Assembly (NCBI GenBank): GCA_025024175.1
Contig: QCXZ01000041.1
Span: forward strand, 45,441,786 to 45,505,785
Direction of reading: 5' to 3'
Origin: Rhyzopertha dominica
Taxonomy: Eukaryota > Arthropoda > Insecta > Coleoptera > Bostrichidae
DNA length: 64,000 bases
Part shown: positions 44,834 to 57,304 of the stretch, one piece after another
Position numbering within the stretch: the stretch's first letter is position 1
How the letters are laid out: each line of letters opens with the position of its first letter
Notes under the pieces: generated by a model
Databases searched by the model: none
The model's input: only the letters and a program-made list of their open reading frames with translations
What the model was told of the DNA's origin: nothing
Position numbers and translations under genes: made by a program

Positions 44834-46544
44834 TACGGGGTCGCTACAAAATATGGAACCTGAAGTATCCTTCTGGATGCCAGCCAGTGATAAAATATGT
44901 TACCAAAGCTTTTATTGATTGTTTACTAACGTATTAACCAATATGACTGTGATATATGTTGCTAAAGTTTTTAATGTCGGATATCTGTTAAGTGTTTTAT
45001 TTTATTGTGATTGCTAATTTGGTGCTATACTTTCAGCCTTGATAAACAAGTAAACGACTTCGAAACGTCGGCAAAGATACATACATGTCTTTTAATGTCC
45101 CCATCCCAATATTAACCTATATACTACATACAATTTAAAACTGGGACGAAGAACAACATAACCAAAATTATAGAAGATGCTAAAAATGTTCCCCATTTAC
45201 TTCCTGGTAATAATGCAGCCTTGAGTAAAAGTATACTAATGTTCTTTGTAGCATATTTGAAGGTAAGTTCTGAATTTCTGCCCTGATTCGTCCTTTAAAT
45301 CTTCTGCTTTGTGTGGCCGATCAGCAGAAATACCCCTACAGGAAAAAAAATCAAGCGGCGTCAGATCAAGGGAACGTGCTGGGAATTCTATCGCTCCGCG
45401 CCTACCAATCCATCTGTCTGGAAATATCGCATACAAATATCCACAAACGTCGACTGCAAAATGGGGCGGTGCACCATCTTGCTGAAACTATATCTGTTCA
45501 AAAGGACGCGCAACATTTTCACGATTAGGAAACAGGCGAATAAGTTCTGGTAATGTGTTCGCGCAGGAGCTGTAAATATTAGACCGTATTCAAATTTTTA
45601 TCGATTAAAAAAGGCTTAATAATGTGATCACCGATAATACCACACCAGACATTCACTTTCTGAAGGTGTTGTGTGTGGACTTGTTCCATCCAATGTGGAT
45701 TTATGTTCAACCAATATCTGCAATTGTGCCTATTCACATTACCATTTAGGCAAAAAGCCGCTTCATTAAAAAACATAATCCAATTTAAGATGATTCTATC
45801 TTCATCTGTCATGTTCATCGCAGTTTCACAAAATTCTATCCTAATATCGAAATCATCTTCGCTCAGCTCTTGTAATAAGTGAATTTTGTATCGATGAAAC
45901 TTCTTTTTTTTTCAAAATTTTCTGGACAGATCTACTAATAGGGTGAGTGAGAACAAGCTGTTGTACGGAACACTTGGGATTCTCTTGCACATCTAAAAGG
46001 ACATTCAAGCTACTTTCCTCACTCGTAGCAACCTTTGGACATCCTGGTTTTTGACGATTTTCGACACCGCCGGTTTCGTCAAAACGTTGCAACGTTTTAA
46101 TAACTGTTGATCTGGCAATTGGTTCACGATCTTCATGAATTGCATTGTAGAGTGCAAAGACTTCCTTCTCCATAACATCAAAATTTTGATGCGATTATGT
46201 TCAGTTAAATGAGGTATTGCGATTGCAAATAACAAAGTGAATGAAAATTATGACGTCATGATAAAAATGGAGACATCTGGATGTTTTGTTCTTACTTAGC
46301 GATAACGAACATGGTTTTTATCCCGTAGTTTTTTGCAAGACCCAAGTTTGTTATCACACTTTTCTCAACTCAGAAGCAATAAATTGTACACGTGTGATAT
46401 ATTTTAGAAATCGGGAGAAATATCATTTTCAACGTGCCTTTTGACTCCATATCTAGGAAAATTCCATAAAATGCATTTTAATTACCCATTGACCGACAGA
46501 ACCTGAAATATCCTGCTGGTTCCATACTTTGTAGTGACCCTGTA
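44834..46544 (-). mobile_element. Tc1/mariner-superfamily element, second family, with broken transposase
   Basis: Inverted ends TACGGGGTCGCTAC (44834) and GTAGTGACCCTGTA (ending 46544) extend inward to GGAACC/GGTTCC. TA is present at both edges. The element is about 1.7 kb. Minus-strand transposase pieces: 45853-46173 (helix-turn-helix with STVIKTLQRFDETGGVENR), 45579-45818 (FNEAAFCLNGNVNRHN, NVWCGIIGDHIIKPF), then QQDGAPPHF in another frame, and 45236-45436 (RWIGRRGAIEFPARSLDL, TPLDFF). The first catalytic Asp is changed (FNEAA where FSDEA is expected) and frames are shifted at least three times. A Penelope-type hammerhead sits between the transposase end and the left terminus. Confidence 0.85.
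45036..45072 (+). ncRNA. Penelope-type hammerhead motif inside a mariner element
   Basis: Stem I GCC/GGC, core UUGAUAA, stem II AAGU-AAACG-ACUU (4 perfect pairs), C, GAAA, and ACGU palindrome with GUC cleavage site. The first box deviates from CUGAUGA. The flanking sequence has no RT, so it is a solo terminal repeat or a nested fragment. Confidence 0.55.
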
Positions 46545-46549
46545 TATGA

Positions 46550-47455
46550 CCTCTAAAAGACTATGAAAAATACAATCGATAGAGCGAAATTTCCACCCTA
46601 TAAGTCGAAGCAAGTTCTACGTACAGCATATACTATACAGGTACCACAGCTTACCTCTAGAACAGTGCCCATCTGTGATTTTCAATTGAATATTCACCAA
46701 TAGACGGAGGCAACTAACTGTCGATGATGATGAATAAAATTTTGGTGAAGTTATATGCATATGAACCAGTATTACTGACAAAATAGTATCATAAAAAGGA
46801 AAATAGTTTAAGATTCTGAATATGACTAAAACTGAATTCAGGCCAGTTTTTTAGTTAAAAAGTGCGACAGAGCAATACACTATTAAATATTGGTTACATT
46901 TTATTATTCAACTTCAACTAAATTTTTAATTATTTGTTGTGATTATAAAACTAAAGACAAAATTAAAAAAGAGTTGTCTATGAAATCAAATGCAAGCAGT
47001 GCGTAATTCTCATACTTCATATGTGACATATGTGTCATAAGGACAACCAAACCATAGAAAAATTTTCAGAACGCCAACTAAATAGGGAAATTGGTTCGGT
47101 TTTGAGCGAAATTTTATCCTTGTTTAACATTAGCATTATTCTATTATGTTTGTCTCTGTCTTGAGTTGGGAAGGAGCTGAGAGGGCAGCACGAGCGCGGT
47201 GGTTCTGCATTCCGATTGGTCAATCTCGTTGCAGCCTCAAACTGTGTAGTTGTCAGATTGCACAATTTTTCCTTATATTGTTATAAGAAATTCACTTTTT
47301 TCCACTCACTTTTATTACAAACTTTTTATTAATGGTGCTTATGAATATTTTTGGTTGTGATTTAATACTCTGAATTATTTGGCGATATATAAATAACCTT
47401 TGACTGGATTTCAGAGATTGATTTTAACATTATTACTATTTTGAAAGAAAATGTG
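46550..47455. other. No recognisable gene or element
   Basis: A 76-codon minus frame (47035-47265) lacks motifs. The 47150-47240 patch is G+C-richer. Nothing was assigned. Confidence 0.45.
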
Positions 47456-47460
47456 GCACC

Positions 47461-47922
47461 CTTGCACGTCTGCGCCGTGCATATGATTACGCATTTGTCC
47501 GCCATATTGCTTTTTCGAATTATAGGGTTAAGTGCGACTTTGTTTGGTGTTTGGACGTTAATTTCCTTTCGTTGTGTTATTATTACATAAAAGTGTTAAG
47601 AAAGAGTGAAGCCTGGTAAGTTACCATTGTTGAAATGTCAGATGTAGTACTCTGGGCTCTTTTGTTGTATAGTTGCACCGTTGGTTGAACTACGGCTGTG
47701 CGTGCCGATTGCACTGCTACAAGAATAAACTTGGTAAGTTTGTAGTTATTGGGGGATAAGATATTGTTATTGATTAATCTTTGGTTTATAGTGGTCTTAC
47801 TGCTTTGTGGAGGTACACGAAGTTAGTGACTCCAGCATCTTTTTTCGCTGTCTGAGTCTGACAACAAAAGCTAAAGTACAAAAGCAGCAGGAGTCTGCGT
47901 TAAGTAACTATTTGGAGTAAGG
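47461..47922 (+). other. Candidate 5' non-coding exons of the 47-50 kb locus
   Basis: Exon-like blocks have good splice signals. About 47461-47620 ends CCTG|GTAAGTT. 47671-47731 lies between TTGTTGTATAG and CTTG|GTAAGTT. 47793-47920 lies between TTTGGTTTATAG and TTGGA|GTAAGG. They contain no long frame and could be 5' UTR exons of the THAP/P-like locus downstream, or a non-coding transcript. Confidence 0.4.
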
Positions 47923-48104
47923 AAATGTACTTCATTAATGTAGAATTCATTAACGTAGCAGCAGTACTGGTTGGTTTAAGGTGTGTAATCCAATATCACC
48001 ACCATTTGATTGTAAAATGTAAGTAGTACAATAGCAATTGTGAAACTATTTTTGTTATGAAAACTTATCATAGGTACCCCTAGATTCCTGTAGCAACTAA
48101 CATT

Positions 48105-48497
48105 ATGCAACAGTGTCGTTGCTTGGTCTGCGGATGCAGTGATGTGCTTGTGGGAAAAATGGATTATTTTCCTTCTAATCCTGAAAAGTAAGTGCATGCT
48201 GTTTATTAATATAGCTAAATTAAAATAAAATGCTTTCATATATGCATGGCTTTTCTTTTTGCAATTATAGAATTTGTAGCTTGAATCTAGTTACGCGAAA
48301 ATTGCGAGTAGATGCTGTTCCCTCGTTATATCCAGCAGTTATGTAAGCGTACCGATTAAGTTGGTGTAGAACGTGCTAACCTAACCTGTAAAAAATTGTG
48401 CGTTTATGATGTCTTAGGAACTAACATATCATATATTTTAGCTGAAACATCTAGCTGTTCTGGTTTACAAGACAGCCAAGGCACATATCTAATGTGA
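48105..48497 (+). CDS. Candidate spliced gene start with THAP-like domain
   Basis: The exon 48094-48187 has a TAG acceptor and a GTAAGT donor. It encodes MQQCRCLVCGCSDVLVG and MDYFPSNPEK from an ATG at 48105. Exon 48271-48342 (acceptor GCAATTATAG, donor GTAAGC) continues in frame as ICSLNLVTRKLRVDAVPSLY. THAP zinc fingers (C2CH DNA-binding domains) start M..C.V..C, contain FP, then C.xH, and end 'L+.DAVPS+F'. The start, the FP, the C (with the His position reading N) and the AVPSLY end are visible, but the tryptophan block between them is missing, so the domain is shortened. A third exon at 48455 would end at TGA (48495-48497). It may be a domesticated or decaying P-type transposase. Confidence 0.4.
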
Positions 48498-48516
48498 GTG
48501 GACATCCTGTTTCCAG

Positions 48517-48960
48517 GGCATTCCAGACAAGTCAAGAGCAAACGGGTCATCTAGAAAAAATGCGCCTTATGCATACGGTGGAAAACAAAGAGGACTACAT
48601 TCACAATTGAAAAGGAAGTACAAAAATAAATCTGGAGGTGTGGGGGCATTGATAGAACTTGCAGACTCCCCTTCTTTAAGAAACTTATTTAAAGGTAGGT
48701 GAAATACCTAGATCTAATTTAAAAAATAATGAATAATTCGTTGTTTTTTTCACAGGGGGATGTTGTCACAATTATGCTATGCAAAACGGCATCCCCATGG
48801 AAGACGTAGGACGGTAGAGAAGGTACTGGCAATTGCGCTTCTGAAGAGGAATCCTGTCATATAGGAATTCCTTTGTGGTGCAAGCGATGGCATCAAGAAA
48901 ACCAGCAGACTCCAAAGGAAGCAAGACAAGTAAGGCGGAAAATGCGCAAGTTCCAGCATA
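48517..48960 (+). pseudogene. P-element/THAP9-like transposase remnant
   Basis: 48517-48694 is open in one frame (with GLHSQLKRKYKNKSGGVG and ELADSPSLRNLFK) and ends AAAG|GTAGGT. The exon from 48756, after TTTTTTTCACAG, reads KRHPHGRRRTVEKVLAIALL, then KRNPV, one in-frame TAG, then FLCGASDGIKKTSRLQRK. This matches the 'GRR+T.EEK+LAL+L.K.SPK.YRFL...LPS.RTL' block following the THAP and coiled-coil regions in P-element and THAP9-type transposases. The catalytic core downstream is absent; 48960-49920 has no further motif. Together with the THAP-like exons this suggests a truncated P-type gene. Confidence 0.5.
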
Positions 48961-49925
48961 AGGGATAAATTAAGTTATTCTATATTGTTACAACTGTCAA
49001 GTTTGCATTTTGCAGACATAAAGTATTATTTTATATTATTCACATCCATAAATGCATTTTCTTAATGATTCATTACTTACAATGAATTTGTTTGTTAAGC
49101 ACTCAGTATAGTAATACAAAAATACAAGTAAATACAAAAACTATCGGTGTTTCAAGTTTTCTGTTTATAAACCTTTGTTTTCTAAATGTNTTTAAGAGTT
49201 TTTTTTTCAGTCTATATTTTCAAGCAATACATGTACGAACTACCCTAGAACCCATGAAATTATTGAATAATAGTAACAATACAAACATTTCCTATTTATT
49301 AGTTCAGCTCAACATCATATACAATTATTGTTATAAGTTTAATATACGAGTAAAAAGCTAAATGAATACAATAAGAATAGAAAACTTCCACTTCATTATC
49401 TTAATTGGAACAGCTTAATGAATTTCTTCATTAATTTGTTAAAACTTACATTGTGTGGTTCACTTACTGAATTTCCATAATTGTAAATGCCAGTAACAAA
49501 ATTTATGTATTGTACAATATTCCTTCATGTAGGAAATCAAATAAGATTAACACGGTGCCCTAAAACCATAGATGTTTACAGAACATATTGATTTTAATGC
49601 AATTTTTTGCTAAAGCTGCACAAGAAGCCCGTTAAGCTTTTTTATATACACATGATGTGATATTTCTGTACTCCTTATTTTGGAAATGGGAACATTGTAA
49701 ATTATCTATTGTATAAGCAGCGTTATTGTACATGCAATATTCATACACTATACCACGAAATTAGTTTTATTTGCTATTGTACATACTATTTATGTATGCA
49801 TATCAATTATTTCTCTTTGTGTTCAGCTATTTGAATTATTGTAAATAGTATATAATTTTGTCTCATTCTATGATTTACTATTGTAATTTTTTTATTGTTT
49901 TGTAAATAAACGTTTTCCAAGGGGT
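48961..49925 (+). other. Possible 3' UTR of the THAP/P-like locus
   Basis: AT-rich with only a short 89-codon frame at 49092-49361. It ends with TTTTGTAAATAAACGTTTTCC (polyadenylation signal at about 49903), followed by a G/T-rich stretch. Assignment to the upstream locus is inference. Confidence 0.3.
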
Positions 49926-49929
49926 CATT

Positions 49930-52900
49930 GTTTCATTCTGAAGTTAAATAAATACCAGCAGATTATCAGTACGGCACTGCTTCTAGCACATTTTCAAACC
50001 TGCCGCCGCACGCCGCGAACGACCTCTACCGACACCTTCCTATACAGCGGCGCAGACCGAACCCGAAATATATAGGGAGTCGTACTTCTCGACGTTTTCT
50101 CTGACCAAACTTATCCGAATGATACAAAATTCAAAACCAGTAGCGTCACATACGGCATGTAAACAGGCGAGAAAGTAGGGGCTTCGACAATTTTTAATTT
50201 TTCCTGCGTCAGCCTCATTAGGGCGAAAATTCGAAATTAAACAGGTGACTTTAGGGAGTTAATAACGCGAGGACTGGATATATTTTGCATTAAGCGCTAG
50301 GCCTCCGGCAATTTTAGTTCGGTAATGAATTCAACCAAGTTCAGTAATTAGCACTCAGTTTCGTTTAATGTCTCGTTTAATTCCGCTCTCCTCTCCGGCT
50401 TGGAATTACTTCTCGGATCGTCTCAGCACTGCATTAATGACACGTTATTGTTTCTCGATTGCCTTCAGCTATTATTGCCTCTAATGTCTCATGGCAGTTT
50501 GATAGAAGTGGGAAAACACATTAGATAAAGGCTGTTACATTATGGCAGTCTGCAATTTCTCAGAATATGGGAAGTCTAGTCTGATTAATGTATTTAATAA
50601 AGCTTTTAAGCTGAGCTTTAGAAAATCGAAATAGATTCCATACAAAACAAAGTATTAATTAGACCGACTTAGTTCTGAAAAATCCGACAGAGAATTTCCA
50701 AATCACATGCATAATTACAAAATTCATAAATGAAATGCAGCATCTCTGATTTGTATGTTATTGCAGAGAAAAATAGGTAAGTACACACGTATTTTACCTA
50801 TATAGAATTGTAGCTTAAGGGTTATTATTTTTAATTTGTACTTGTATCTGCGTAGTATTTCGTTTGACATCAAGTATTTAGAAGATTTTGAAATTCTAGT
50901 GACGTCTTTCTGTAACTGGTCTGTGGGATATGAATTGTGTTTGCGCTTAATAAATTATTTACTTTGTCGTGGTACTCATCCGTTTTAAAGGTACAATGGA
51001 ATTAGCTTTATCTGCATTACAAACAATGAGTTATCTGCAGATTTCTGTATTATGCTTTTTATTAATTTAATTTAGATATTTGGTCGTTTATATGAATGGC
51101 ATTTTGTTTGTATTTATTTGATATATTTGCACGTGTATTTTTCGATCACTAGATTTATAATCAAACTGGGAGTTGACTAAGTTGATCTTGATGCTTACGC
51201 AGATTTTTATATTTTTTAAATTCAGTGACATATTGTTTATGCAGTAACATTTCAACCTCACTATAGATACCGCTAATTTTCTCTCAAAAATTATGTTATA
51301 TAGCTTTTTATGTAATTCTGTATGAATTAATTTTAAATGCTGACAAAGATTTTGCTAATGTATGTACCACTTTGTGATATTTAAATTGAACCATATAGTT
51401 GTTGTATGCTTTATGGCCCTTTTTGACCTTCAAATCTGCTCAAGAGGATTTTACAATCTCTGTAAAAATAATGGATGTAAAAGAATTCGGCGCATAGTAT
51501 AATTTTTAGACTCTGAGAATGACCGTTAGGTCAAAGGAATGGTCTAACCAATCTCGTTTAAAGCGTTTCGTAGTTCATTGACTTTTGTACAAAAGTAAAA
51601 GTACATTTATTGTTGTTCTCTATGTAACTTCACACACTCAACATACTAAGTGGTGCGGTGCCTAGCACGAAGACGCTTCTAGCTCAGAAAAACCGTGATA
51701 ATTAGTAACACTCTTAGTGTTTAAAATCTATAAACATTAGTCATCAAGTCAGGCTCGTGCTCACCTTAGTAAAGACTCTTTTATTTTATGACAGAAATCA
51801 CCGAGTGTGATTAATAAAACTTATTTTGGATGAAATAGAGTTAGCCTTTTTTGATCATAAATAGCTAGTTAGAATTATCCTTTAACTGGTTGATTTTTTT
51901 GACGTTAAGGTTCTTTAAAAATGTGAATAATACCATATCACCACAATATCTCTTATTAGTTTATCGAGCACTTATGGCATAGTATGAAATTGATACTAGC
52001 CATAATAAATCTAACAGTTTTTGTTTCAATTCGTAAGGCTAAAATGGTGGTAGAACGTGGTGACGTCTTGAGTTTTGAGTAAAACTACGGATAACTCCAC
52101 CTAAAATGATAACGAACTTTTCCATCTGTCACGCTACAAAAAGGCCCTCTTTTAGAAAGAGGGCTATAGACTCCGGTAGACGGCAGCAACTTACAAGTGC
52201 AAGATTTTTACNATTTTTTATCGTTTTATTCAAAATGAACTACATAATAATGATCATGCAATTGGAGGACGTCACATAGGAATATGTTATATAAACTAGC
52301 AATAGCAATAGGTTATGTGCTCAATTTTTAAAATTAAGTACTGTATCACAAGTTTCATTTACCTTTTAAGCGTTTTTGAGCTTATCATAGTTTAAGTTTT
52401 GCTAAATTCATTGTTTAACATTCGATCTGGTGAAATCTAAGAAATCTAATTGTTAAATTACGATAAGCATTGTTATTATACTGTAATTTTATACTTATGG
52501 CGATAAACTGAATGGTTGGTGTTTGTAGTTTTACAATTACAACTAAAAATAAAACTTAACGTTTAACCAGTAAAAAGGAACTTGTGTCACGTTGTGCTTA
52601 ACTTATTCAAAAATTAAACACTTAACATGGGGCGCCACTTATCGGCAATCTGTAAAAGCTTGAATTCGTCGGCAAAACCAAGGACGCTTCCGAATCGTTT
52701 GTTCGGCATCCTGAGTGGACGTATTCCTAGGTTCCCAAGTAAAACATATAGTCTTCAAAAAGAAGATAATTTTTTCAGCAACCTTAGTACCTCTTAGCTC
52801 AATGCGTTCAACAGTTAAGACGAGTGTAGATTCGTTAAGCGTAAAAAAATGTTTCCAGACTGAAACACCTATAAACGAATAGTCCGATTTCAGTTAAGCA

Positions 52901-55900
52901 ATGAAATTGGCTTCCGAAGGCTGTGTAATATGACTCTCCTTGTTACTGAAAATTTTCGAGTAGGCAGCCGGGCTGTCACCCAATTTAGGATTTGAGAAAT
53001 ACATATCGCCTCTAAAAGGAACAATAGACCAATCCATTCAAAAGTTATGTAGGTTTCAGTCTGAAAAGGCTTCTGCGTCACACTTGGACGGCTCATAACG
53101 TTAAATGGATTGTCCGGAAACCTCAGATGCGTGCTGTATTTACAGTAGGTATAACGAAGGTGTAGTTTATGTATGTACAGTCGGTTGCAGAATTCATCAA
53201 ACGACAGGTAGTTTTAAATTGCCCTCAGCAAGATAACTACAGCATTACTTATGAGAACAGTGCACAGTAATTATCTTGTAGATGAATGCTTGATGAGTCT
53301 ATAAGAATGTTTTAGCCCAGTGTTCAAATGCATCTATAGCGTGGTCTCAATTTTTGTAAGTACTTGCGAAGTAATACTAATTTTCTTATTTTATTATTGG
53401 GTTTTACCAAATTGGTGTCCTGCACTACTACTGCCCAATTTTGATCTGTATTTTATATGCGACTGTATGTAATTTATGGTTTCAGCATTAAAAATTCCGT
53501 CCAAAAGATTGAAGGTAAGCTTAATTTTTATTTTCCCTGCTTTCGTACTATGTAACTGGATAGTATTACAAGAGCTACAAAATAATGTATGACACCAAAG
53601 CGACATCTGAGGAAGTTAACCCAATGATTATTATATAATTAATGACTACTTAATATATTCATGGAAAGAGTGTGCTGCGTACAATGTATTTGTCATTTGT
53701 CACCTGAGGCTAAGAGTTTGCAGGGATTTTTTTGACTTTCAGTCCCTAATAATAGCTTTTGTGTTCCCTGGTGTTTTTCTTCAGTTGTTTATACGACAAC
53801 GTTTGGGTCCAATTTATCCTTGGTAACTTTTAATATATCTACTCTTAATAATGTTTCAAAGATCTAAAGAAATAAATCAAATAAAGCATTATAAACATGA
53901 TTTTAGTAAGTTTAGTTACGACGCTTTGAATAGATATTGATGACATTCACGGGACCAAGCAAGGTAGCTAATACAAGTTTCCTGCATAGTATTCTTCCTT
54001 AACATCGAATATCACAAAGGAAAAAAATGCCATTACCCTATTTTCTGTCCCTCGTAGAGAATTAAAGCAGTCTATTTGGTGGGATTACTTAGTGAATACA
54101 TATATATAATACCATAGAGATCGGTTTACGAACAGATACAAGATCCTCTTGGAACTTTACCGCTAGTAATGGAAAGTATAAAAGCGTAGGTACTTAAATC
54201 TACTGCGGACGCTAATGGGGCATATTCGTCTGATGCGTATATTTGTGGAATGATTGCTTGATATTTTCATCTGCGGTGTATCCTGAAATACATATTTAGT
54301 TTTTTCAAATCTGTTGTAGTCAATGGGATACCCACTGATGAAGTTCATTTAACGTTATTTTTTCAAATTGTACTGATATTACCCGCTATTTCATTTGATA
54401 TTTAATAAGTCCGTTTCTGAGGGCACGCACCCTCAACCTTTATTATTCCCTTTCATAAATGGAAGTGGTAAGAATATTGATAGCAGCTATAGACCTATTT
54501 AGTTTGTTTCTTAAGTTAAAGCATATAATTAATTATACAAATCGCATTGTTTTTATCGTGAATGCTGAGTACTTACTGATTCTGTCGCATTGGTCAGGGT
54601 GTCTTGAGTGATTCTGATAGAGGTGCCTATGTTAATCACTTCTCAAAATCGTTTAAAAAGGTCCATCACTATAGATCGGAATTGCTAAACGGAAGGAAGG
54701 ACGTTGGTGTACTGCATGGGTTTGCATCTGCATTGCCATACGTAATAACCCTACTATGCTCCAGAATCAGAAACAGAATTGATATTACTTATTCATCTCT
54801 TTCACCTACAACAGCATATGAACCATGTCTACTAAATTTGGTTAAACAATAATTATTCAGAACCATAGGAAAGGACATGGGCATTGTAAAATGAAACCTC
54901 GAACTAACAACAACATTGTTACTACCAGCACCAGAAGAGCTGCTCAGTATGATGTTTTGAAAATGCAAGAAATGATGTGGTCTTTATTCGGAGATTACTA
55001 CCAGTTTATTCTTGAATATGAGATCATAGTAATAACAGGAATTACCGATCTTATGCTTACAAAATTACATATTTTTAAGTGTCAAAGTACCTAACATTAT
55101 CAGAAAGGTGTTTAATGAAATACATGCAGACCCATCTAGCAATTATTGAGGATAGCCTGTCTAGCTCCTGTCATTTGTTCTAGAAAATTGTTCATTATGT
55201 AAACTTCATTTACAATCTAATACTCAAGTGTTTGAAGTAGACATTGTACAAACAGGAAGTTGGCGTGAAAGTTCGGTACGTGGAATTACAAGCAGGAAAA
55301 TGTTTTAGAAGTTTTGGCAAGTCAGCCAGCGAGTTGGAAGTCCCTCGACCTTTAATTAATTCGAAGACAGAACGTGCATTATGCTGTTTTACTTGAATTT
55401 GTGTGGAGACGATATGTTAAATAAAACTTATGTTTTATAATAATTACATTAATTACACCGCATGGTAGGTAAATGCGTTCATATAACAGAAAATTATTAC
55501 TTATAAATGTACATTAGCGGGTCATCCGTGGTAGTTACAGTTTTTACTTGTGTTGCTGTTATTGGGATAGTGACGTTAGCTTTTCTTAGGAAAATTTCTT
55601 AATTTTTTTTAAGTTTCTGAAAAGCCAATTTGACTAGAGATTCTACTAGGACGTACCGAGGTGTAATATTATCTGCATCTTCCTCAATATTAAAGAATTA
55701 TTAAATTAAATAATTAATTAAGAACTAAAGAATATTGGAAGAACAGTTGAACAGTCAAAGGAGTTCATTATTGAAGGAAACTGAACACGATAGAATTTCG
55801 AATATCAGATTATTATTCATTAAGTAAGATAACCGCAACATCAATAAATAAAACACATAACGACAGCATCTTAATGAACGTATAACAGCCTTACCCATGT

Positions 55901-57300
55901 TCCCTTTGTTCTTTAAAATCCAAATTTTACAGCACATAGGTCTGACCTATAATCTGTGTTTACTCTTTCGTAAATGACCATGGCAAAATATTTAAAATGC
56001 GTCAGTATTTCACTTAACTTATATATGATTAATTTAAGTATCATTTTAGTTGCGGAACTTCTCTGCAGCTGCTGTTAAGCCGCTGCCTTCACAGTTGCCT
56101 TGGCAAACATGGCGTTTTAAAGTTCCTCCAAGTATTCTGCGTATACGAAACACAAACTGGTATTAAAGCTTACATATTTAATGAACATCTTACAAGCTGA
56201 TTGCACTAAGTGTGTTGCCCTCTTAATGTTCGTTAAAGCTAGCAAGTGGGAGTGTGGGAACTCATCACGGTTCATTAATATTGCAAGGGAGTAGCCCATG
56301 CTGTGTTTCGGGACGAATTCCGAGGTATCAATGTGTCTTTAGTGGCAAACTGCACTTAACCTATTGCGTAGGACTGAAGTGCTGCTTCTTAAGTTCCCAT
56401 GATTTTTGCAAATGGCAAACTTTGATTTTTATATAAAACTGGTTCAGGTATACCTTACGAAGTATATCAACCAAAGAGAGAGGACTTCGAGATTATAACC
56501 CAATAGGAACAACACGTTCCTCAATGGCTAAATATAAAAGTTGGTCTGAAAACATGAACACCTTTAATAATATCAAAACAAAACGGTCGGGTAGGTATGT
56601 AACATCGAGAACTGATTGAGTCCTTAAAAGGGTTATGTATCACTGAAAAATACAAAGTCTGTACAGTACAGAGGAACAAATATACTAGTAAAAAACCGAT
56701 ACAGTTAGCCTCCAGGTGCGCAAACTGTGTTGTATTCCGTCTCAATTAGCACAAGAGGGACATTCGCCGCATAGTTGTGCACCGTGGAATGAAGACCGAG
56801 GCTTGCAATTATTAACAAAAACTGATAAACAGTTCTAAATACCCGACCCAAAGTTAATAATAATTTAGGAGTAAGAGTTTAGTAATTTAAGTGCAGTAAA
56901 TGAATTGAGGGGGACTTGTAAGAGTCACATCTGATAAAGTCAATAAGAAATTCATTTAGGTTTGACAAGAATTTTATATACTTATACATGTTTTCATTGC
57001 CTCAATTTTCAAATTAAAAAATCTAGATCCTTGAACCCGGGCCCCTCTGGAATTGACGGGTCCGGAAGAAATACCCCGTCACCCCCCACCCCTCTCTCTA
57101 CGGCCATGCCGAATTTTATAAAGGTATCTAGGATCTTTGAAAGATTTACTTATTCGCATAACAAACCCCATATCATTCAGGGGTTTGCCAATCATTCTAT
57201 TTATGTATCTGTGCTTCAAAACTCCTAGATTCTATGTTGTTTACTTAATAATTATAACCACATTTAGGATTTCTATCAGATATTAGGGAATAAAATCAGT
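49930..57300. other. Long stretch without recognised genes or elements
   Basis: No transposon protein, terminal repeat or splice-bounded exon was found in 7.4 kb. 49980-50520 is G+C-richer with repeated TAAT/ATTA cores (for example GCATTAATGA), compatible with a conserved regulatory block. A perfect small hairpin GCCCTCTTT-TAG-AAAGAGGGC lies at 52145-52165. 57030-57100 is a C-rich patch. Frames at 54604-54852 and 54891-55094 lack motifs. Confidence 0.4.
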
Positions 57301-57304
57301 AAAT

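Noticed and set aside
48494..48516. Apparent 23-nt intron (GTGAGT...TTCCAG) that would extend the THAP-like frame
   Set aside because: Far below workable intron length, so the frame is taken to stop at 48495-48497.
50195..50225. Hammerhead-like string (GCCTCATTAGGGCGAAAA)
   Set aside because: The CUGANGA box and a cleavage site are missing, and the region does not match the hammerhead repeats.
52145..52165. Hairpin GCCCTCTTT-TAG-AAAGAGGGC
   Set aside because: Too short for a microRNA precursor, and bacterial-type terminators do not apply here.
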